25,402 nt of DNA from JBBQBQ01 sp038317685 (GCA_038317685.1 JBBQBQ010000015.1:1-25402), one strand, 5' to 3'. Counted from the stretch's first letter, positions 1 through 10,268 are shown. Numbers and translations are program-made. Notes: generated by a model not told the origin, from the letters alone.

Positions 1-1521
<1,521 letters not shown>

Positions 1522-1612
1522 CGGCTGTCAACAAGGCCGGTGCGAAGGGGTGAGGTTTTTTTTCTGATCCCCCGACTATGGCCCAGGAAGCCGTTTTTGC
1601 GGAGAAACAACC

Positions 1613-4117
1613 ATGCTCGAACAGCAGAACAAGGTCAGTGTCAATATCGAAGACGAGATGCGCAAGTCCTACATGGACTATGCCATGAGCGTCATCATCG
1701 GGCGCGCCCTACCCGACGTGCGCGATGGTCTAAAGCCGGTCCACCGCCGGGTTCTTTTTGCCATGAACGAACTCAGTAACGACTGGAACAAACCCTACAA
1801 GAAGTCGGCCCGCGTCGTCGGCGACGTCATCGGTAAGTACCATCCCCATGGAGATACGGCCGTCTACGACACCATGGTGCGCATGGCCCAAGACTTCTCC
1901 ATGCGCTACCTGCTGGTCGACGGCCAGGGGAACTTTGGCTCAGTCGACGGAGACTCGCCGGCGGCCATGCGTTACACCGAGGTGCGCATGGCCAAGCTCG
2001 CTGCCGAACTCCTCGCCGATCTCGAAAAAGAGACCGTCGAATTCGGCCCGAACTATGACGATTCCCTCACCGAGCCCCTGGTCCTCCCCTGCAAATTTCC
2101 AAATCTTCTGGTCAATGGCTCCGAAGGAATCGCCGTCGGCATGGCGACCAAGATTCCTCCTCACAATCTCGGAGAAGTGATCGGCGCTCTCCTTGCCATT
2201 ATCGACCAGCCGACCCTCGATTTCGAGGAACTCCTGACCCATATCCCTGGCCCCGACTTCCCCACGGGCGGTTTCATCCTTGGTCACGAGGGGATCCGTG
2301 ACGCCTATGCGACCGGCCGCGGTATCATTCAAATGAGGGCCAGGGCTCTGGTCGAAAAGGACCGCCGCACCGGTAAGGAGGCGATCATCGTCTCCGAGAT
2401 CCCCTTCCAGGTCAACAAGGCGCGCCTGATTGAAAAGATCGCCGACTTGGTCAAGGAAAAGAAGATCGAAGGGATCTCCGACCTCCGCGACGAGTCGGAC
2501 CGCGACGGTATGCGCATCGTCATTGAACTGAAAAAGGAAAGTATCCCCCAGGTCATCCTCAACCAGCTCTACAAGATGACGCAGATGCAAGCTTCCTTCG
2601 GCATCATCATGCTCGCCATCGTCGGCAGTCAGCCCCGGGTTCTCGCCCTGCGGGAAGTCCTCGATCGCTTCCTCGACCACCGCAAGGAGATCGTGACCCG
2701 GCGCTGCATCTTCGAACTCAAAAAGGCCGAAGCGCGGGCACACATTCTGGAAGGGCTGAAGATCGCTCTGGAAAATCTTGACGAAGTGATCAAGATCATC
2801 AAGGAGAGCGCCAATCCCCTGGAAGCCAAGGAACGGTTGATGGGGCGGTTCACCTTCTCCGAGCTGCAGGCCCAGGCGATCCTTGACATGCGCCTGCATC
2901 GCCTGACCGGACTTGAGCGGGACAAGATCATCAATGAATACAACGAGATCCTGACCCTGATCCGTCGCCTTAAGGAGATCCTGGCGAGTGAAATCGAGAT
3001 CTTCAAGATCATCAAGGACGAACTCATCGAGATCCGCGATAAGTTCGCCGATCCTCGCCGGACCGAAATCGTCGCCCGGACCGGTGAACTCTCCCTGGAG
3101 GATCTGATCGTTGAAGAGGACATGGTCGTCACCGTGACCCACTCGGGGTACATCAAGCGGAATGCCGTCTCCCTCTACCGCGCCCAGCGTCGCGGCGGCA
3201 AGGGTAAGACCGGCATCCGCCCCAAGGAGGAGGATTTCGTCGAACGGCTCTTCATCGCCTCAACCCATTCCTATGTTCTGATCTTCACCGATCAGGGGAA
3301 GCTTTACTGGCTGAAGGTTCACGAAATTCCCCAGGGAGGGCGAGCTTCCCGCGGCAAGGCGATCGTCAACCTGCTGCAACTCGCCGCCGGCGAAAATGTC
3401 ATGACGATTCTGCCGGTCAAGGAGTTTGTGGGAGGGAAATACATCATCACCGCCACCCAACTCGGAACCATCAAGAAGACCGAATTGATGGCTTATTCCA
3501 ATCCGCGAGTCGGTGGCATCATCGCCCTGACCATCGACGAGGGCGACCGGTTGATTTCCGCCCGCCTTACCGAAGGGGATATGGATATCCTCCTTGCCAG
3601 CAAAACCGGAAAATCGATCCGGTTTCCCGAGACTGACGTGCGGCCGATGGGGCGCACCGCTCGCGGGGTCCGGGGGATGATGCTGGAGAAGAAGGACCTG
3701 GTGATCGGCATGGAGACGGTCAGCGCCGTCACTTCAGCCACTCTGGTCACGGTGACGGAGAATGGTTACGGAAAACGCACCGACCTCGACGAATACCGGG
3801 TGCAGAGCCGCGGCGGCAAGGGGATCATCACGATCAAGACCTCCGAACGCAACGGTCAGGTGGTCGATATCAAGCTCTGCGACGAAGATTCCGACCTGAT
3901 GTTTATTACCGACCGCGGAAAGGTCCTGCGAACCTCCGTCGGCGCCCTGTCGGTGATCGGCCGCAACACTCAAGGAGTGCGTCTGATGGTCCTTGAACCC
4001 GCCGAACGCATCGTCGCTGTCGCCAAGCTTGCCGAAAAGGACGAAGATGATGGAGATCCGGAAACTGCAGAAGAAACTTTTGCGGGAGGAGCTGAAGAGG
4101 AGGAGGAAGAGCTCTAG
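1613..4117 (+). CDS. gyrA: DNA gyrase subunit A
   Basis: DNA cleavage and religation subunit of gyrase, 834 residues, a normal length. The start ATG at 1613 has a GGAG Shine-Dalgarno at 1601-1604. The active-site tyrosine is Y121 in AAMRYTEVRMAK. The quinolone-determining region reads HPHGDTAVYD, with Thr82 at the E. coli Ser83 position and Asp86 at the Asp87 position. The C-terminal beta-pinwheel carries the GyrA box QRRGGKG plus a second related repeat QSRGGKG, which supports true gyrase rather than topoisomerase IV. The protein ends in an acidic tail rich in Glu and Asp, often seen in GyrA. The last 71 bases overlap the start of the downstream TPR gene in another frame, which suggests translational coupling. 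Confidence 0.98.
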   Translation: MLEQQNKVSVNIEDEMRKSYMDYAMSVIIGRALPDVRDGLKPVHRRVLFAMNELSNDWNKPYKKSARVVGDVIGKYHPHGDTAVYDTMVRMAQDFSMRYLLVDGQGNFGSVDGDSPAAMRYTEVRMAKLAAELLADLEKETVEFGPNYDDSLTEPLVLPCKFPNLLVNGSEGIAVGMATKIPPHNLGEVIGALLAIIDQPTLDFEELLTHIPGPDFPTGGFILGHEGIRDAYATGRGIIQMRARALVEKDRRTGKEAIIVSEIPFQVNKARLIEKIADLVKEKKIEGISDLRDESDRDGMRIVIELKKESIPQVILNQLYKMTQMQASFGIIMLAIVGSQPRVLALREVLDRFLDHRKEIVTRRCIFELKKAEARAHILEGLKIALENLDEVIKIIKESANPLEAKERLMGRFTFSELQAQAILDMRLHRLTGLERDKIINEYNEILTLIRRLKEILASEIEIFKIIKDELIEIRDKFADPRRTEIVARTGELSLEDLIVEEDMVVTVTHSGYIKRNAVSLYRAQRRGGKGKTGIRPKEEDFVERLFIASTHSYVLIFTDQGKLYWLKVHEIPQGGRASRGKAIVNLLQLAAGENVMTILPVKEFVGGKYIITATQLGTIKKTELMAYSNPRVGGIIALTIDEGDRLISARLTEGDMDILLASKTGKSIRFPETDVRPMGRTARGVRGMMLEKKDLVIGMETVSAVTSATLVTVTENGYGKRTDLDEYRVQSRGGKGIITIKTSERNGQVVDIKLCDEDSDLMFITDRGKVLRTSVGALSVIGRNTQGVRLMVLEPAERIVAVAKLAEKDEDDGDPETAEETFAGGAEEEEEEL

Positions 4118-4931
4118 CCGACACCGCCTGCTGGTCACCGGAACGATCATCGCCCTGATCCTGATCTTTGCCGGAGCTGCCCTTTACCTGTACAATTTCG
4201 ACAGGCTTCTGGAGCGGGATTTTCAGACCGCGGAGGATATGGTCGAACAGGGCGATTACCCGACAGCAGTGGAAGCGTTTCGAACCATCCAACGCCGGCA
4301 CCCGAGCTTCCACCTCGCCACTCAGGCGCTTTACCAGGCTGCAGAGGTCCTCAACCTTTACCAGAAAGCCTATTCCGAAGCCTTGCTGGCCTATCTGCTG
4401 GTGGAAAAGGAATATCCGGATAGCGAGCAGGCGCGCCGGGCCCAGCGTCAAGTGGCGGAGATTTACAAAAACCGGCTACGCGATTACGGCGAGGCGATCG
4501 TCGCTTACCAGAAGCTTTTGGACGGCGGGGTGGAAGACGGCGACCGGGTCCACTATGAAATCGCCGACGCCTATTTCCGGCTCAATAATTTCGAACAAGC
4601 GCGAATCGAATTTGAAAGCCTTCTCAAAAACTGGCCGAAAAGCCCCCTCGTTCCTGAGGTTCGCTATCGAATCGCCACTGTCTATGCCCTCGATGGCGAT
4701 CTCCGGGGCGCCGAGGGCGCCTACCGGGCGATGATTCGTGACTGGCCGACCGATCCCTTCGCTCTGGAGGCGCGGCTCGGTCTGGCCGGAGTCCTGGAAC
4801 AGGAGGAGCAGTTGAAGGCCGCCCTCGGGATCCTGGAGGATCTGCGGGGGATTTACCCCAACCCGGAAGTTTTGGAAAGGCGCCTGGAGCAAATTCGGCA
4901 GCGGATTCGTAAAAAGCAGGACGCCATCTGA
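4047..4931 (+). CDS. Membrane-anchored tetratricopeptide-repeat protein
   Basis: Probable inner-membrane protein of 294 residues with a periplasmic repeat domain; exact function unknown. A Lys/Arg-rich N-terminus is followed by one hydrophobic segment at about residues 28-49, giving a signal-anchor topology. From about residue 58 onward there are helical TPR-like repeats (for example around AEDMVEQGDYPTAVEAFRTI, SEALLAYLLVEKEYPDS, EAIVAYQKLL, EQARIEFESLLKNWPKS). Such repeats usually mediate protein-protein contacts. Two adjacent ATG codons (4047 and 4050) could start it; an AAGGA motif at 4037-4041 serves either. The gene begins inside the end of gyrA, so it is probably in the gyrase operon, and gpsA follows 75 bases later. 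No catalytic motif is visible. It resembles the YfgC/YbgF/BamD class of TPR proteins only in a general way. Confidence 0.85.
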   Translation: MMEIRKLQKKLLREELKRRRKSSSRHRLLVTGTIIALILIFAGAALYLYNFDRLLERDFQTAEDMVEQGDYPTAVEAFRTIQRRHPSFHLATQALYQAAEVLNLYQKAYSEALLAYLLVEKEYPDSEQARRAQRQVAEIYKNRLRDYGEAIVAYQKLLDGGVEDGDRVHYEIADAYFRLNNFEQARIEFESLLKNWPKSPLVPEVRYRIATVYALDGDLRGAEGAYRAMIRDWPTDPFALEARLGLAGVLEQEEQLKAALGILEDLRGIYPNPEVLERRLEQIRQRIRKKQDAI

Positions 4932-5006
4932 CATGGATATGGAGAGCCTCGTGAGCTGTAACCAGGCCAAAGCGGCCTCATACATCAGACGTCACCGGGG
5001 GGAGCC

Positions 5007-6008
5007 ATGAAGATTGGCGTCGTAGGTGCCGGTAGTTGGGGCACGACCCTGGCCGACCTGCTGGCGCACCAGGGTTATGCCGTGACCCTCTGGGCTTATG
5101 AGCCCGAGTTGGCGGAACGACTCCTTCGGACCCGGGAGAATGACCTTTTTCTGCCGGGGTTCCCACTCGCCCCCGGTCTTTCCTTCAGCAACGATCTGGC
5201 GGAAGTTGCCGCGGGAAAAGATCTCCTCCTGCTCGTCCCCCCCTCCCAGGTGATGCGTCGCGTTCTGCAACAGGCGGCGCCTCATATTGCCCACGGCACC
5301 TTGGTCGTCTCGGCCGCCAAGGGGATCGAGAACGACACCCTGCAATTGATGTCACAGGTCCTTGAAGAGGTTCTGCCGGGGATACTGACACCGCGCCTGG
5401 CGTTTCTCTCGGGGCCGTCCTTTGCCCGGGAAGTTGCCGCCGGCATGCCGACCGCGGTCGCCGTGGCAGCCGCTGACCCGGCGGTGGCCCGGGCCGTCCA
5501 GGAAACCTTCAGTACCGCCGCCTTCCGCGTTTACACCAATGACGACGTGGTCGGCGTCGAACTCGGCGGCGCCCTGAAGAACGTCATCGCCTTGGCCGCC
5601 GGGGTCTCAGACGGCCTCGGCTTCGGCCACAATACCCGCGCCGCGCTGATCACCCGCGGTCTGAAGGAAATGACCCGCCTCGGCTGCGCCCTCGGAGCCC
5701 GGGAGGCGACCTTCGCCGGTTTGGCCGGGATGGGGGATCTGGTCCTGACCTGTACCGGCGATCTTTCCCGCAATCGCAGCGTCGGTGTTGAACTCGGGCG
5801 CGGCCGTCGCCTGGCCGAGATCCTCGCCGGCATGACCATGGTCGCCGAAGGGGTCAAGACCACCCTTTCCGCCTTCCAACTGGCGGGCAGGCTCGGGGTC
5901 GAGGTCCCGATCACCGAACAGATGTACCTGATCCTTTATGGTGACAAGGATCCGCGCCAAGCGGTCACCGATCTGATGCTCAGAGATTTGAAACCAGAAG
6001 GACTCTGA
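5007..6008 (+). CDS. gpsA: NAD(P)-dependent glycerol-3-phosphate dehydrogenase
   Basis: Cytoplasmic enzyme that reduces dihydroxyacetone phosphate to sn-glycerol 3-phosphate, the backbone precursor of phospholipids. It has 333 residues, the usual length. The N-terminal Rossmann motif GAGSWG is at residues 7-12. The conserved LSGPSFAREVA segment is near 134-144. The catalytic Lys191 lies in VGVELGGALKN, followed by the conserved GLGFGHNTRAALITRG stretch. The ATG at 5007 follows a purine-rich GGGGGGAG ribosome binding site at once upstream. It sits between the TPR gene and the cyclophilin gene, all on the same strand with short gaps, so co-transcription is likely. All family hallmarks are intact. 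Confidence 0.97.
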   Translation: MKIGVVGAGSWGTTLADLLAHQGYAVTLWAYEPELAERLLRTRENDLFLPGFPLAPGLSFSNDLAEVAAGKDLLLLVPPSQVMRRVLQQAAPHIAHGTLVVSAAKGIENDTLQLMSQVLEEVLPGILTPRLAFLSGPSFAREVAAGMPTAVAVAAADPAVARAVQETFSTAAFRVYTNDDVVGVELGGALKNVIALAAGVSDGLGFGHNTRAALITRGLKEMTRLGCALGAREATFAGLAGMGDLVLTCTGDLSRNRSVGVELGRGRRLAEILAGMTMVAEGVKTTLSAFQLAGRLGVEVPITEQMYLILYGDKDPRQAVTDLMLRDLKPEGL

Positions 6009-6021
6009 CAAGGAGCTGCTC

Positions 6022-6585
6022 ATGAAGCGAATGCTGTTGGTCTTACTGTTCCTCTCCATGGCCGTCCCGGCCTGGTCGGTAACGACGGTCGTGATGAAGA
6101 CCAGCTTTGGCGACATCACTCTGGAACTCGACGAAGCCAAGGCCCCTGTTACCGTCAAGAACTTTCTCACTTACGCCGAAGCCGGTCACTACGACGGCAC
6201 CATCTTCCATCGGGTGATCGACGGTTTCATGATCCAGGGGGGCGGTTTCGACCTCAAGCAAGAGCGGCGGTCGACCACGGCGCCGATCAAAAACGAGGCG
6301 GGGAACGGCCTCAAAAACCTCCGCGGCACCATCGCCATGGCCCGCACCCCAGTCGTTGACAGCGCCACCGACCAGTTCTTCATCAACCTGGTCGACAATG
6401 CCTTTCTCGACCATCGGAGCGCCGATGCCCAGGGTTTCGGCTATGCCGTGTTCGGACGCGTCAGCGCGGGCCAGGAGGTCGTTGCCCGGATCGGCAAAGT
6501 TGCTACCCGGCCGGCCGGCGGTCCATTCCAGAATTTGCCGAAAGAGCCGGTGGTCATCCAGTCGGTCCGGCGCACCGGCAACTGA
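6022..6585 (+). CDS. Periplasmic cyclophilin-type peptidyl-prolyl cis-trans isomerase
   Basis: Folding catalyst that isomerises X-Pro peptide bonds. It has 187 residues. An N-terminal signal peptide (about residues 1-19, ending PAWS) indicates export to the periplasm, as for PpiA. The cyclophilin domain follows at once, with the active-site FHRVI (F62, H63, R64), MIQGG (Q72) and QFFINL (from Q118) motifs; its compact bacterial form resembles PpiA/PpiB. An AAGGAG ribosome binding site lies about 7 bases upstream of the ATG at 6022. It starts 13 bases after the gpsA stop codon, so it is probably in the same transcript. It could be called ppiA, but the PpiA/PpiB split is not certain outside enterobacteria, so no symbol is given. 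Confidence 0.93.
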   Translation: MKRMLLVLLFLSMAVPAWSVTTVVMKTSFGDITLELDEAKAPVTVKNFLTYAEAGHYDGTIFHRVIDGFMIQGGGFDLKQERRSTTAPIKNEAGNGLKNLRGTIAMARTPVVDSATDQFFINLVDNAFLDHRSADAQGFGYAVFGRVSAGQEVVARIGKVATRPAGGPFQNLPKEPVVIQSVRRTGN

Positions 6586-6629
6586 TCCGAGCAGCCCCGA
6601 GGGCATCGACCTCGGCCAAAGGGGGGCGG

Positions 6630-7361
6630 ATGACGAGTATCCGCATCATGACCTATAACATCCGCCAAGGGTTGGGGCGGGACGGCCGGGTCGCTCCGGA
6701 GCGAGCCTTGGCCGTGATCGGCGACGGAGCACCTGATATCGTCGCTCTCCAGGAGGTCACTCCCGGCGGCTGCCCGGGCCAACTGGCCCTGTTGGCGGAA
6801 CAACTCGGCATGCGTTCCTATGGCGACCCCGTCTTTGGGGGGACTGCCTTCCTCTCCGACTATCCCCTCGCCGGCCTGCAGTCCTTCGACCTCGACGGCG
6901 GCTGGTGTCTGCGCGCCGATGCCGATATCGGCGGCAAGCGCCTGCACCTCTTCAACCTGCATCTCACCGGCGACGGTCACCACCGGCACCACCAGATTAC
7001 CAAGCTCCTCGGTCCTGACCTGCTGGGAAGCAGCTCCCTGGTCTGCCCCTGCCTGATCCTCGGCGATTTCGGCGATTTCGGGTGGAGCCCTGGGAATATT
7101 GACTTGGCGCTGCAACTGCGCAAAATCCGCCGGCCCCTGTGGCGCGGCACTTTTCCGGCCTGCCTCCCCCTTGCCGACCGCGACCGGGCCTACGTCCAGG
7201 GAGATCTGCGGGTCCTCTCCGGCACCATCCTGCGTAGCCCCGAGGCGCGCAACGCCTCATCCCACCTGCCGTTGATCTTGACCGTACAGTTGTGCGATCC
7301 CCGCAGCTACCTGAGGCTTGAAAAGCTCAAGGCCAGACGGATGGAAATCGCCCCGGGCTGA
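6630..7361 (+). CDS. Endonuclease/exonuclease/phosphatase-fold protein with altered catalytic motifs
   Basis: Protein of 243 residues with the fold of DNase I, exonuclease III and related phosphoesterases. Visible motifs in order are MTYNIRQG (N10), ALQEV (metal-binding E42), LHLFNLHL, LILGDF (D146), DRAY (D185) and SSHLPL (H212). Two residues normally required for catalysis differ: the Asn of GDxN is Gly148, and the Asp of SDH is Ser211. The enzyme may therefore be weak, may have changed chemistry, or may be inactive. There is no signal peptide. The ATG at 6630 follows a GGGGGG tract. A 44-base gap separates it from the cyclophilin gene, and it precedes nth, so a DNA-related role is possible but unproven. 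A C-terminal basic tail (KLKARR) is present. Confidence 0.8.
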   Translation: MTSIRIMTYNIRQGLGRDGRVAPERALAVIGDGAPDIVALQEVTPGGCPGQLALLAEQLGMRSYGDPVFGGTAFLSDYPLAGLQSFDLDGGWCLRADADIGGKRLHLFNLHLTGDGHHRHHQITKLLGPDLLGSSSLVCPCLILGDFGDFGWSPGNIDLALQLRKIRRPLWRGTFPACLPLADRDRAYVQGDLRVLSGTILRSPEARNASSHLPLILTVQLCDPRSYLRLEKLKARRMEIAPG

Positions 7362-7433
7362 CCCCCCCTGCAGACACCGGTGTTAAGTTGCCGGTGGAGA
7401 ACCGGGTCTGTCGCCGCCAGGAAGGAAAACTTT

Positions 7434-8084
7434 GTGAAGACGGTTGCCGACCGAAGCCGCGCGGCGCAGATCCTGGCCCTTCTGGAGCGGAGCTACCCCG
7501 ACGCCGAATGCGCTCTGCACCATGCCACGCCCTGGGAACTGCTGGTGGCGACGATCCTCTCCGCCCAGTGCACCGATGTCCGGGTCAACCAGGTGACCCC
7601 GGAGCTTTTCCGCCGCTGGCCCGGGCCCGCCGAACTCGCCGCCGCCGACCCGGCCGAGATCGAAGAGACGATCCGCTCCACCGGCTTCTTCCGCAACAAG
7701 GCCAAAAATCTGCTCGGCTGCGCGGCGGCCGTGGTCGTCCGGCACGGCGGACAGGTGCCGGCCCGCATGGAGGAGTTGACACCGTTGCCGGGAGTGGGCC
7801 GCAAAACCGCCAACGTCATCCTCGGCAACGTCTTCGACACCCCCGGTCTGGTCGTCGATACCCACGTCAAGCGCATCGCCTATCGCCTCGGCTGGACGAC
7901 GCAGACCGCCCCGGAGAAGGTAGAAGAGGATCTCTGCGCCCTGTTGCCGGCGGCAAAATGGACCCAGGCCAGTCACCTCCTCATCCATCATGGCCGGGCT
8001 CTCTGCAAAGCCCCAACCCCGCGCTGCACCCAGTGTCCGGTCTTGGCCCTCTGCCCGCGGGCGGGAGTGACGAAGTCGAGGTGA
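7434..8084 (+). CDS. nth: Endonuclease III (DNA glycosylase/AP lyase)
   Basis: Base-excision repair enzyme that removes oxidised pyrimidines and cleaves the abasic site. The GTG at 7434 is preferred over the upstream GTG at 7380, because GGAAGGA at 7420-7426 is a good ribosome binding site and the resulting 216 residues match the family (about 211 in E. coli). The helix-hairpin-helix LPGVGRKTAN carries catalytic Lys124, and VDTHV carries Asp142. The C-terminal cysteines 191, 198, 201 and 207 follow the C-x6-C-x2-C-x5-C pattern that binds a [4Fe-4S] cluster. It lies between the phosphoesterase-fold gene and glycerate kinase, with 131 bases to the latter. All catalytic and cluster residues are present. 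Confidence 0.96.
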   Translation: MKTVADRSRAAQILALLERSYPDAECALHHATPWELLVATILSAQCTDVRVNQVTPELFRRWPGPAELAAADPAEIEETIRSTGFFRNKAKNLLGCAAAVVVRHGGQVPARMEELTPLPGVGRKTANVILGNVFDTPGLVVDTHVKRIAYRLGWTTQTAPEKVEEDLCALLPAAKWTQASHLLIHHGRALCKAPTPRCTQCPVLALCPRAGVTKSR

Positions 8085-8182
8085 CGGGGACGGAACAGGC
8101 GGCGCAAGGCGTTGCCGGGTGGTCGGAGTACAGGTGAACCTTTCAGGGTGGGTGGTGAAGGATTCCAGGCAGAGAGAGTCTT

Positions 8183-8188
8183 TATAAT
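8183..8188 (+). promoter_or_regulatory. Candidate -10 box upstream of glycerate kinase
   Basis: A perfect TATAAT stands out in a GC-rich 131-base gap between nth and the glycerate kinase gene, 27 bases before the start codon. No convincing -35 hexamer lies 16-18 bases upstream, so this is only a candidate. It would make the kinase gene independently transcribed. Confidence 0.3.
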
Positions 8189-8215
8189 TTACATTCAAGA
8201 AAGCGCGGTCGCCTG

Positions 8216-9352
8216 ATGAAAATTATCATTGCCCCCGATTCCTTCAAGGAGAGCCTGCCGGCCCTGGCAGTGGCGCAGGCGATCGAAGAGGGCTTTCGGG
8301 AGATATTCCCGGAGGCCGAATACCACCTTCTGCCGATGGCGGACGGTGGAGAAGGGACGGTGGCGACCCTGGTTGCCGCCACGGCGGGGAAGATTGTGGC
8401 GGTGCAGGTCACCGGACCCTTGGGCGACCCGGTCGCAGCTTTCTACGGGGTGACCGGCGACGGCCGGACGGCGGTCATTGAAATGGCTGCGGCGAGCGGC
8501 CTGGCCCTGGTCCCTCCGGCCTTGCGCAATCCGCTGTTAACCACCAGTCGTGGCACTGGGGAACTCATCCGGCACGCTCTCGACGCCGGTCTGCGGCAGT
8601 TTCTCATCGGCCTCGGCGGAAGCGCCACCAACGACGGCGGAGCCGGGATGCTGCAGGCGCTGGGGGTCAAGTTCCTCGATCGGGAGGAGCGGGAGATCGG
8701 CCTCGGCGGCGGGAGCCTCGAGCGGCTGGCACGGATCGATCCGAGCGACATCGATCCCCGTCTGCAACAAAGTCAAATAAACGTGGCCTGCGATGTGGAT
8801 AACCCGCTGACGGGAGCCCACGGTGCTTCCGCGGTCTTCGGCCCACAAAAGGGGGCGACGCCGGAGATGGTCGCTCGTCTGGATGCCAATCTTCAACACT
8901 TTGCCGGACTCCTCGCCCGCGATCTGCGGCTGGAGGTGGCCGATCGACCTGGGGCCGGTGCGGCGGGTGGAATGGGGGCCGCCCTGCTGGCCTTTCTCGG
9001 GGCCGACTTGCGGCCGGGGGTGGAAATCGTCAGCGAGGTGGTCGGTTTGGCGGAGCGGCTGGTCGGAGCGGATCTGTTAATCACCGGGGAAGGGCGCATC
9101 GACGGCCAGACGGTGCGTGGCAAGGCCCCCCTCGGCGTGGCCCGTCTGGGACAGCGCCAGGGAGTTCCGGTCATCGCCCTGGCCGGGAGCCTGGGGGTCG
9201 ACGCCAGCCTGGTCCACGGCTGCGGGATCGACGCCGTCTTCAGCGTGTTAGGGAGGGTCTGTACACTCGAAGAGGCATTGACAAAAGCCCCTGAAAATAT
9301 CCGGTCCACGGCCCGCAATGTGGCGGCAACGATCAAATTGGCGCGAGGCTGA
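8216..9352 (+). CDS. Glycerate 2-kinase (GarK/GlxK family)
   Basis: ATP-dependent kinase that converts D-glycerate to 2-phosphoglycerate, feeding glycerate into lower glycolysis. It has 378 residues and is highly similar over its full length to E. coli GarK and GlxK: APDSFKESLPA near the N-terminus, PMADGGEGTV, EMAAASGLALVP, the GGSATNDGGAGM loop, ACDVDNPLTG, GAGAAGGMGAAL and ITGEGRIDGQT. The start ATG at 8216 lacks a clear Shine-Dalgarno, but the sequence aligns from the first residue (MKIIIAPDSFKES). It follows nth by 131 bases and ends 13 bases from the converging patatin gene. Pyruvate kinase, which acts on the same pathway two steps later, lies 4 kb away in the window. The garK and glxK paralogues cannot be told apart from sequence alone, so no symbol is given. 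Confidence 0.95.
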   Translation: MKIIIAPDSFKESLPALAVAQAIEEGFREIFPEAEYHLLPMADGGEGTVATLVAATAGKIVAVQVTGPLGDPVAAFYGVTGDGRTAVIEMAAASGLALVPPALRNPLLTTSRGTGELIRHALDAGLRQFLIGLGGSATNDGGAGMLQALGVKFLDREEREIGLGGGSLERLARIDPSDIDPRLQQSQINVACDVDNPLTGAHGASAVFGPQKGATPEMVARLDANLQHFAGLLARDLRLEVADRPGAGAAGGMGAALLAFLGADLRPGVEIVSEVVGLAERLVGADLLITGEGRIDGQTVRGKAPLGVARLGQRQGVPVIALAGSLGVDASLVHGCGIDAVFSVLGRVCTLEEALTKAPENIRSTARNVAATIKLARG

Positions 9353-9365
9353 CCGGAGCGATGGG

Positions 9366-10268
9366 TTATTTAGGCGCCGCCGGTTTTGCCTGCCACGCCG
9401 CAATTTTCGCCCGGAGTTCCGGCATCATCTTTTGCGCCGCATCGATACCGGCCTGCATGCAGCGTTTTTTCTGGGTGAAATCGAGCATCCCCACGTCACC
9501 GACCGACGGTTCGATGAGGACGTCGGCCTCCTTCCGCTTGTACTTCACATTCTCGGCACCCATGATGGTGATCGTCTGGAGCATCACATCGAGGATGTTG
9601 GTGATGTTGAAATTGGTCACGTTTTCACTGATATCGACGGCAATGACGAGCTCCGCCCCCCGCTCCCGGGCCACGGCGACCGGCAGGTTATCGACCACCC
9701 CGCCATCGACGAGCAGCAACCCCTGGTGGCTCACCGGGTTGAAGACCCCGGGGATGGCACTGCTGGCCCGCACCGCTTTCGCCACCGAGCCACGATCGAG
9801 GACGACCCTGGTGCCCCGGTTGAGATCGGTGGCCACGGCGGCGAAGGGAATTCGCAGTTCCTCGATATTCTCCTGTTTAACCTTGCTCCTGACGAACTCT
9901 TCCAGCTTCTCCCCTTTGGCAATCCCCATGCTCGTAAAGGCCGACATCAGGCCGTAGTCGAAGATGTTCTCCTTCTCCAGTGAAAAAGCCGTCCACTCCA
10001 ACTCGAAGCTGTTGCCTTCCCCGGCGTAGAGGGCTCCGATGAGGCTGCCGACGCTGGTGCCGACGATCAGATCGATGGGGATCTTTTCCTGTTCAAGGGT
10101 CCGAATGACGCCGATGTGGGCGAAGCCGCGGGCGGCTCCGCCGCCGAGGACCAGGGCAATCTTGGGACGAAGGCCCGACCCGGTGGATGGTCCGGGCGGG
10201 AGGGTGGTCTGGCAGGCGGTGAGCAGACCGGCCAGGCCGGCAAGGAGCAGGACCATCGCAAGCTTCAT
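9366..10268 (-). CDS. Patatin-like phospholipase lipoprotein (RssA/NTE type)
   Basis: Predicted lipid acyl hydrolase of 300 residues with a Ser-Asp dyad. The ATG at 10268 is chosen because it gives a textbook lipoprotein signal peptide, MKLAMVLLLAGLAGLLTAC, with the lipidated cysteine at residue 19. The 15-codon upstream extension would bury this signal. The patatin domain shows the oxyanion loop GGGAARG (42-48), the nucleophile elbow GTSVG with Ser72, and the DGG motif with Asp188. It therefore acts in the cell envelope, attached to a membrane, probably on phospholipids. It is 71 bases downstream of PBP1A on the same strand, suggesting one operon for envelope functions. It converges with glycerate kinase, and no terminator is evident in the 13-base gap. 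Confidence 0.9.
   Translation of the reverse strand: MKLAMVLLLAGLAGLLTACQTTLPPGPSTGSGLRPKIALVLGGGAARGFAHIGVIRTLEQEKIPIDLIVGTSVGSLIGALYAGEGNSFELEWTAFSLEKENIFDYGLMSAFTSMGIAKGEKLEEFVRSKVKQENIEELRIPFAAVATDLNRGTRVVLDRGSVAKAVRASSAIPGVFNPVSHQGLLLVDGGVVDNLPVAVARERGAELVIAVDISENVTNFNITNILDVMLQTITIMGAENVKYKRKEADVLIEPSVGDVGMLDFTQKKRCMQAGIDAAQKMMPELRAKIAAWQAKPAAPK

Noticed and set aside
1556..1563. Run of eight T between gyrB and gyrA as a terminator
   Set aside because: No stable GC-rich stem lies directly before the T run, and gyrB and gyrA are expected to be expressed together.
1856..1870. Thr82 in GyrA as a quinolone-resistance mutation
   Set aside because: Thr at the E. coli Ser83 position is the wild-type residue in many bacteria, so no resistance is inferred.
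1940..3142. Minus-strand open frame of 400 codons opposite gyrA
   Set aside because: It is a shadow of the GC-rich gyrA codons; the translation is low in complexity, rich in Asp and Leu, and has no family resemblance.
4964..4978. Hairpin AGGCC-AAAGC-GGCCT between the TPR gene and gpsA
   Set aside because: The stem is only five base pairs and no T run follows, so neither a terminator nor a regulatory role can be supported.
9318..9983. Plus-strand open frame of 221 codons opposite the patatin gene
   Set aside because: The minus-strand frame has a lipoprotein signal and all patatin motifs, so the plus-strand frame is a shadow.
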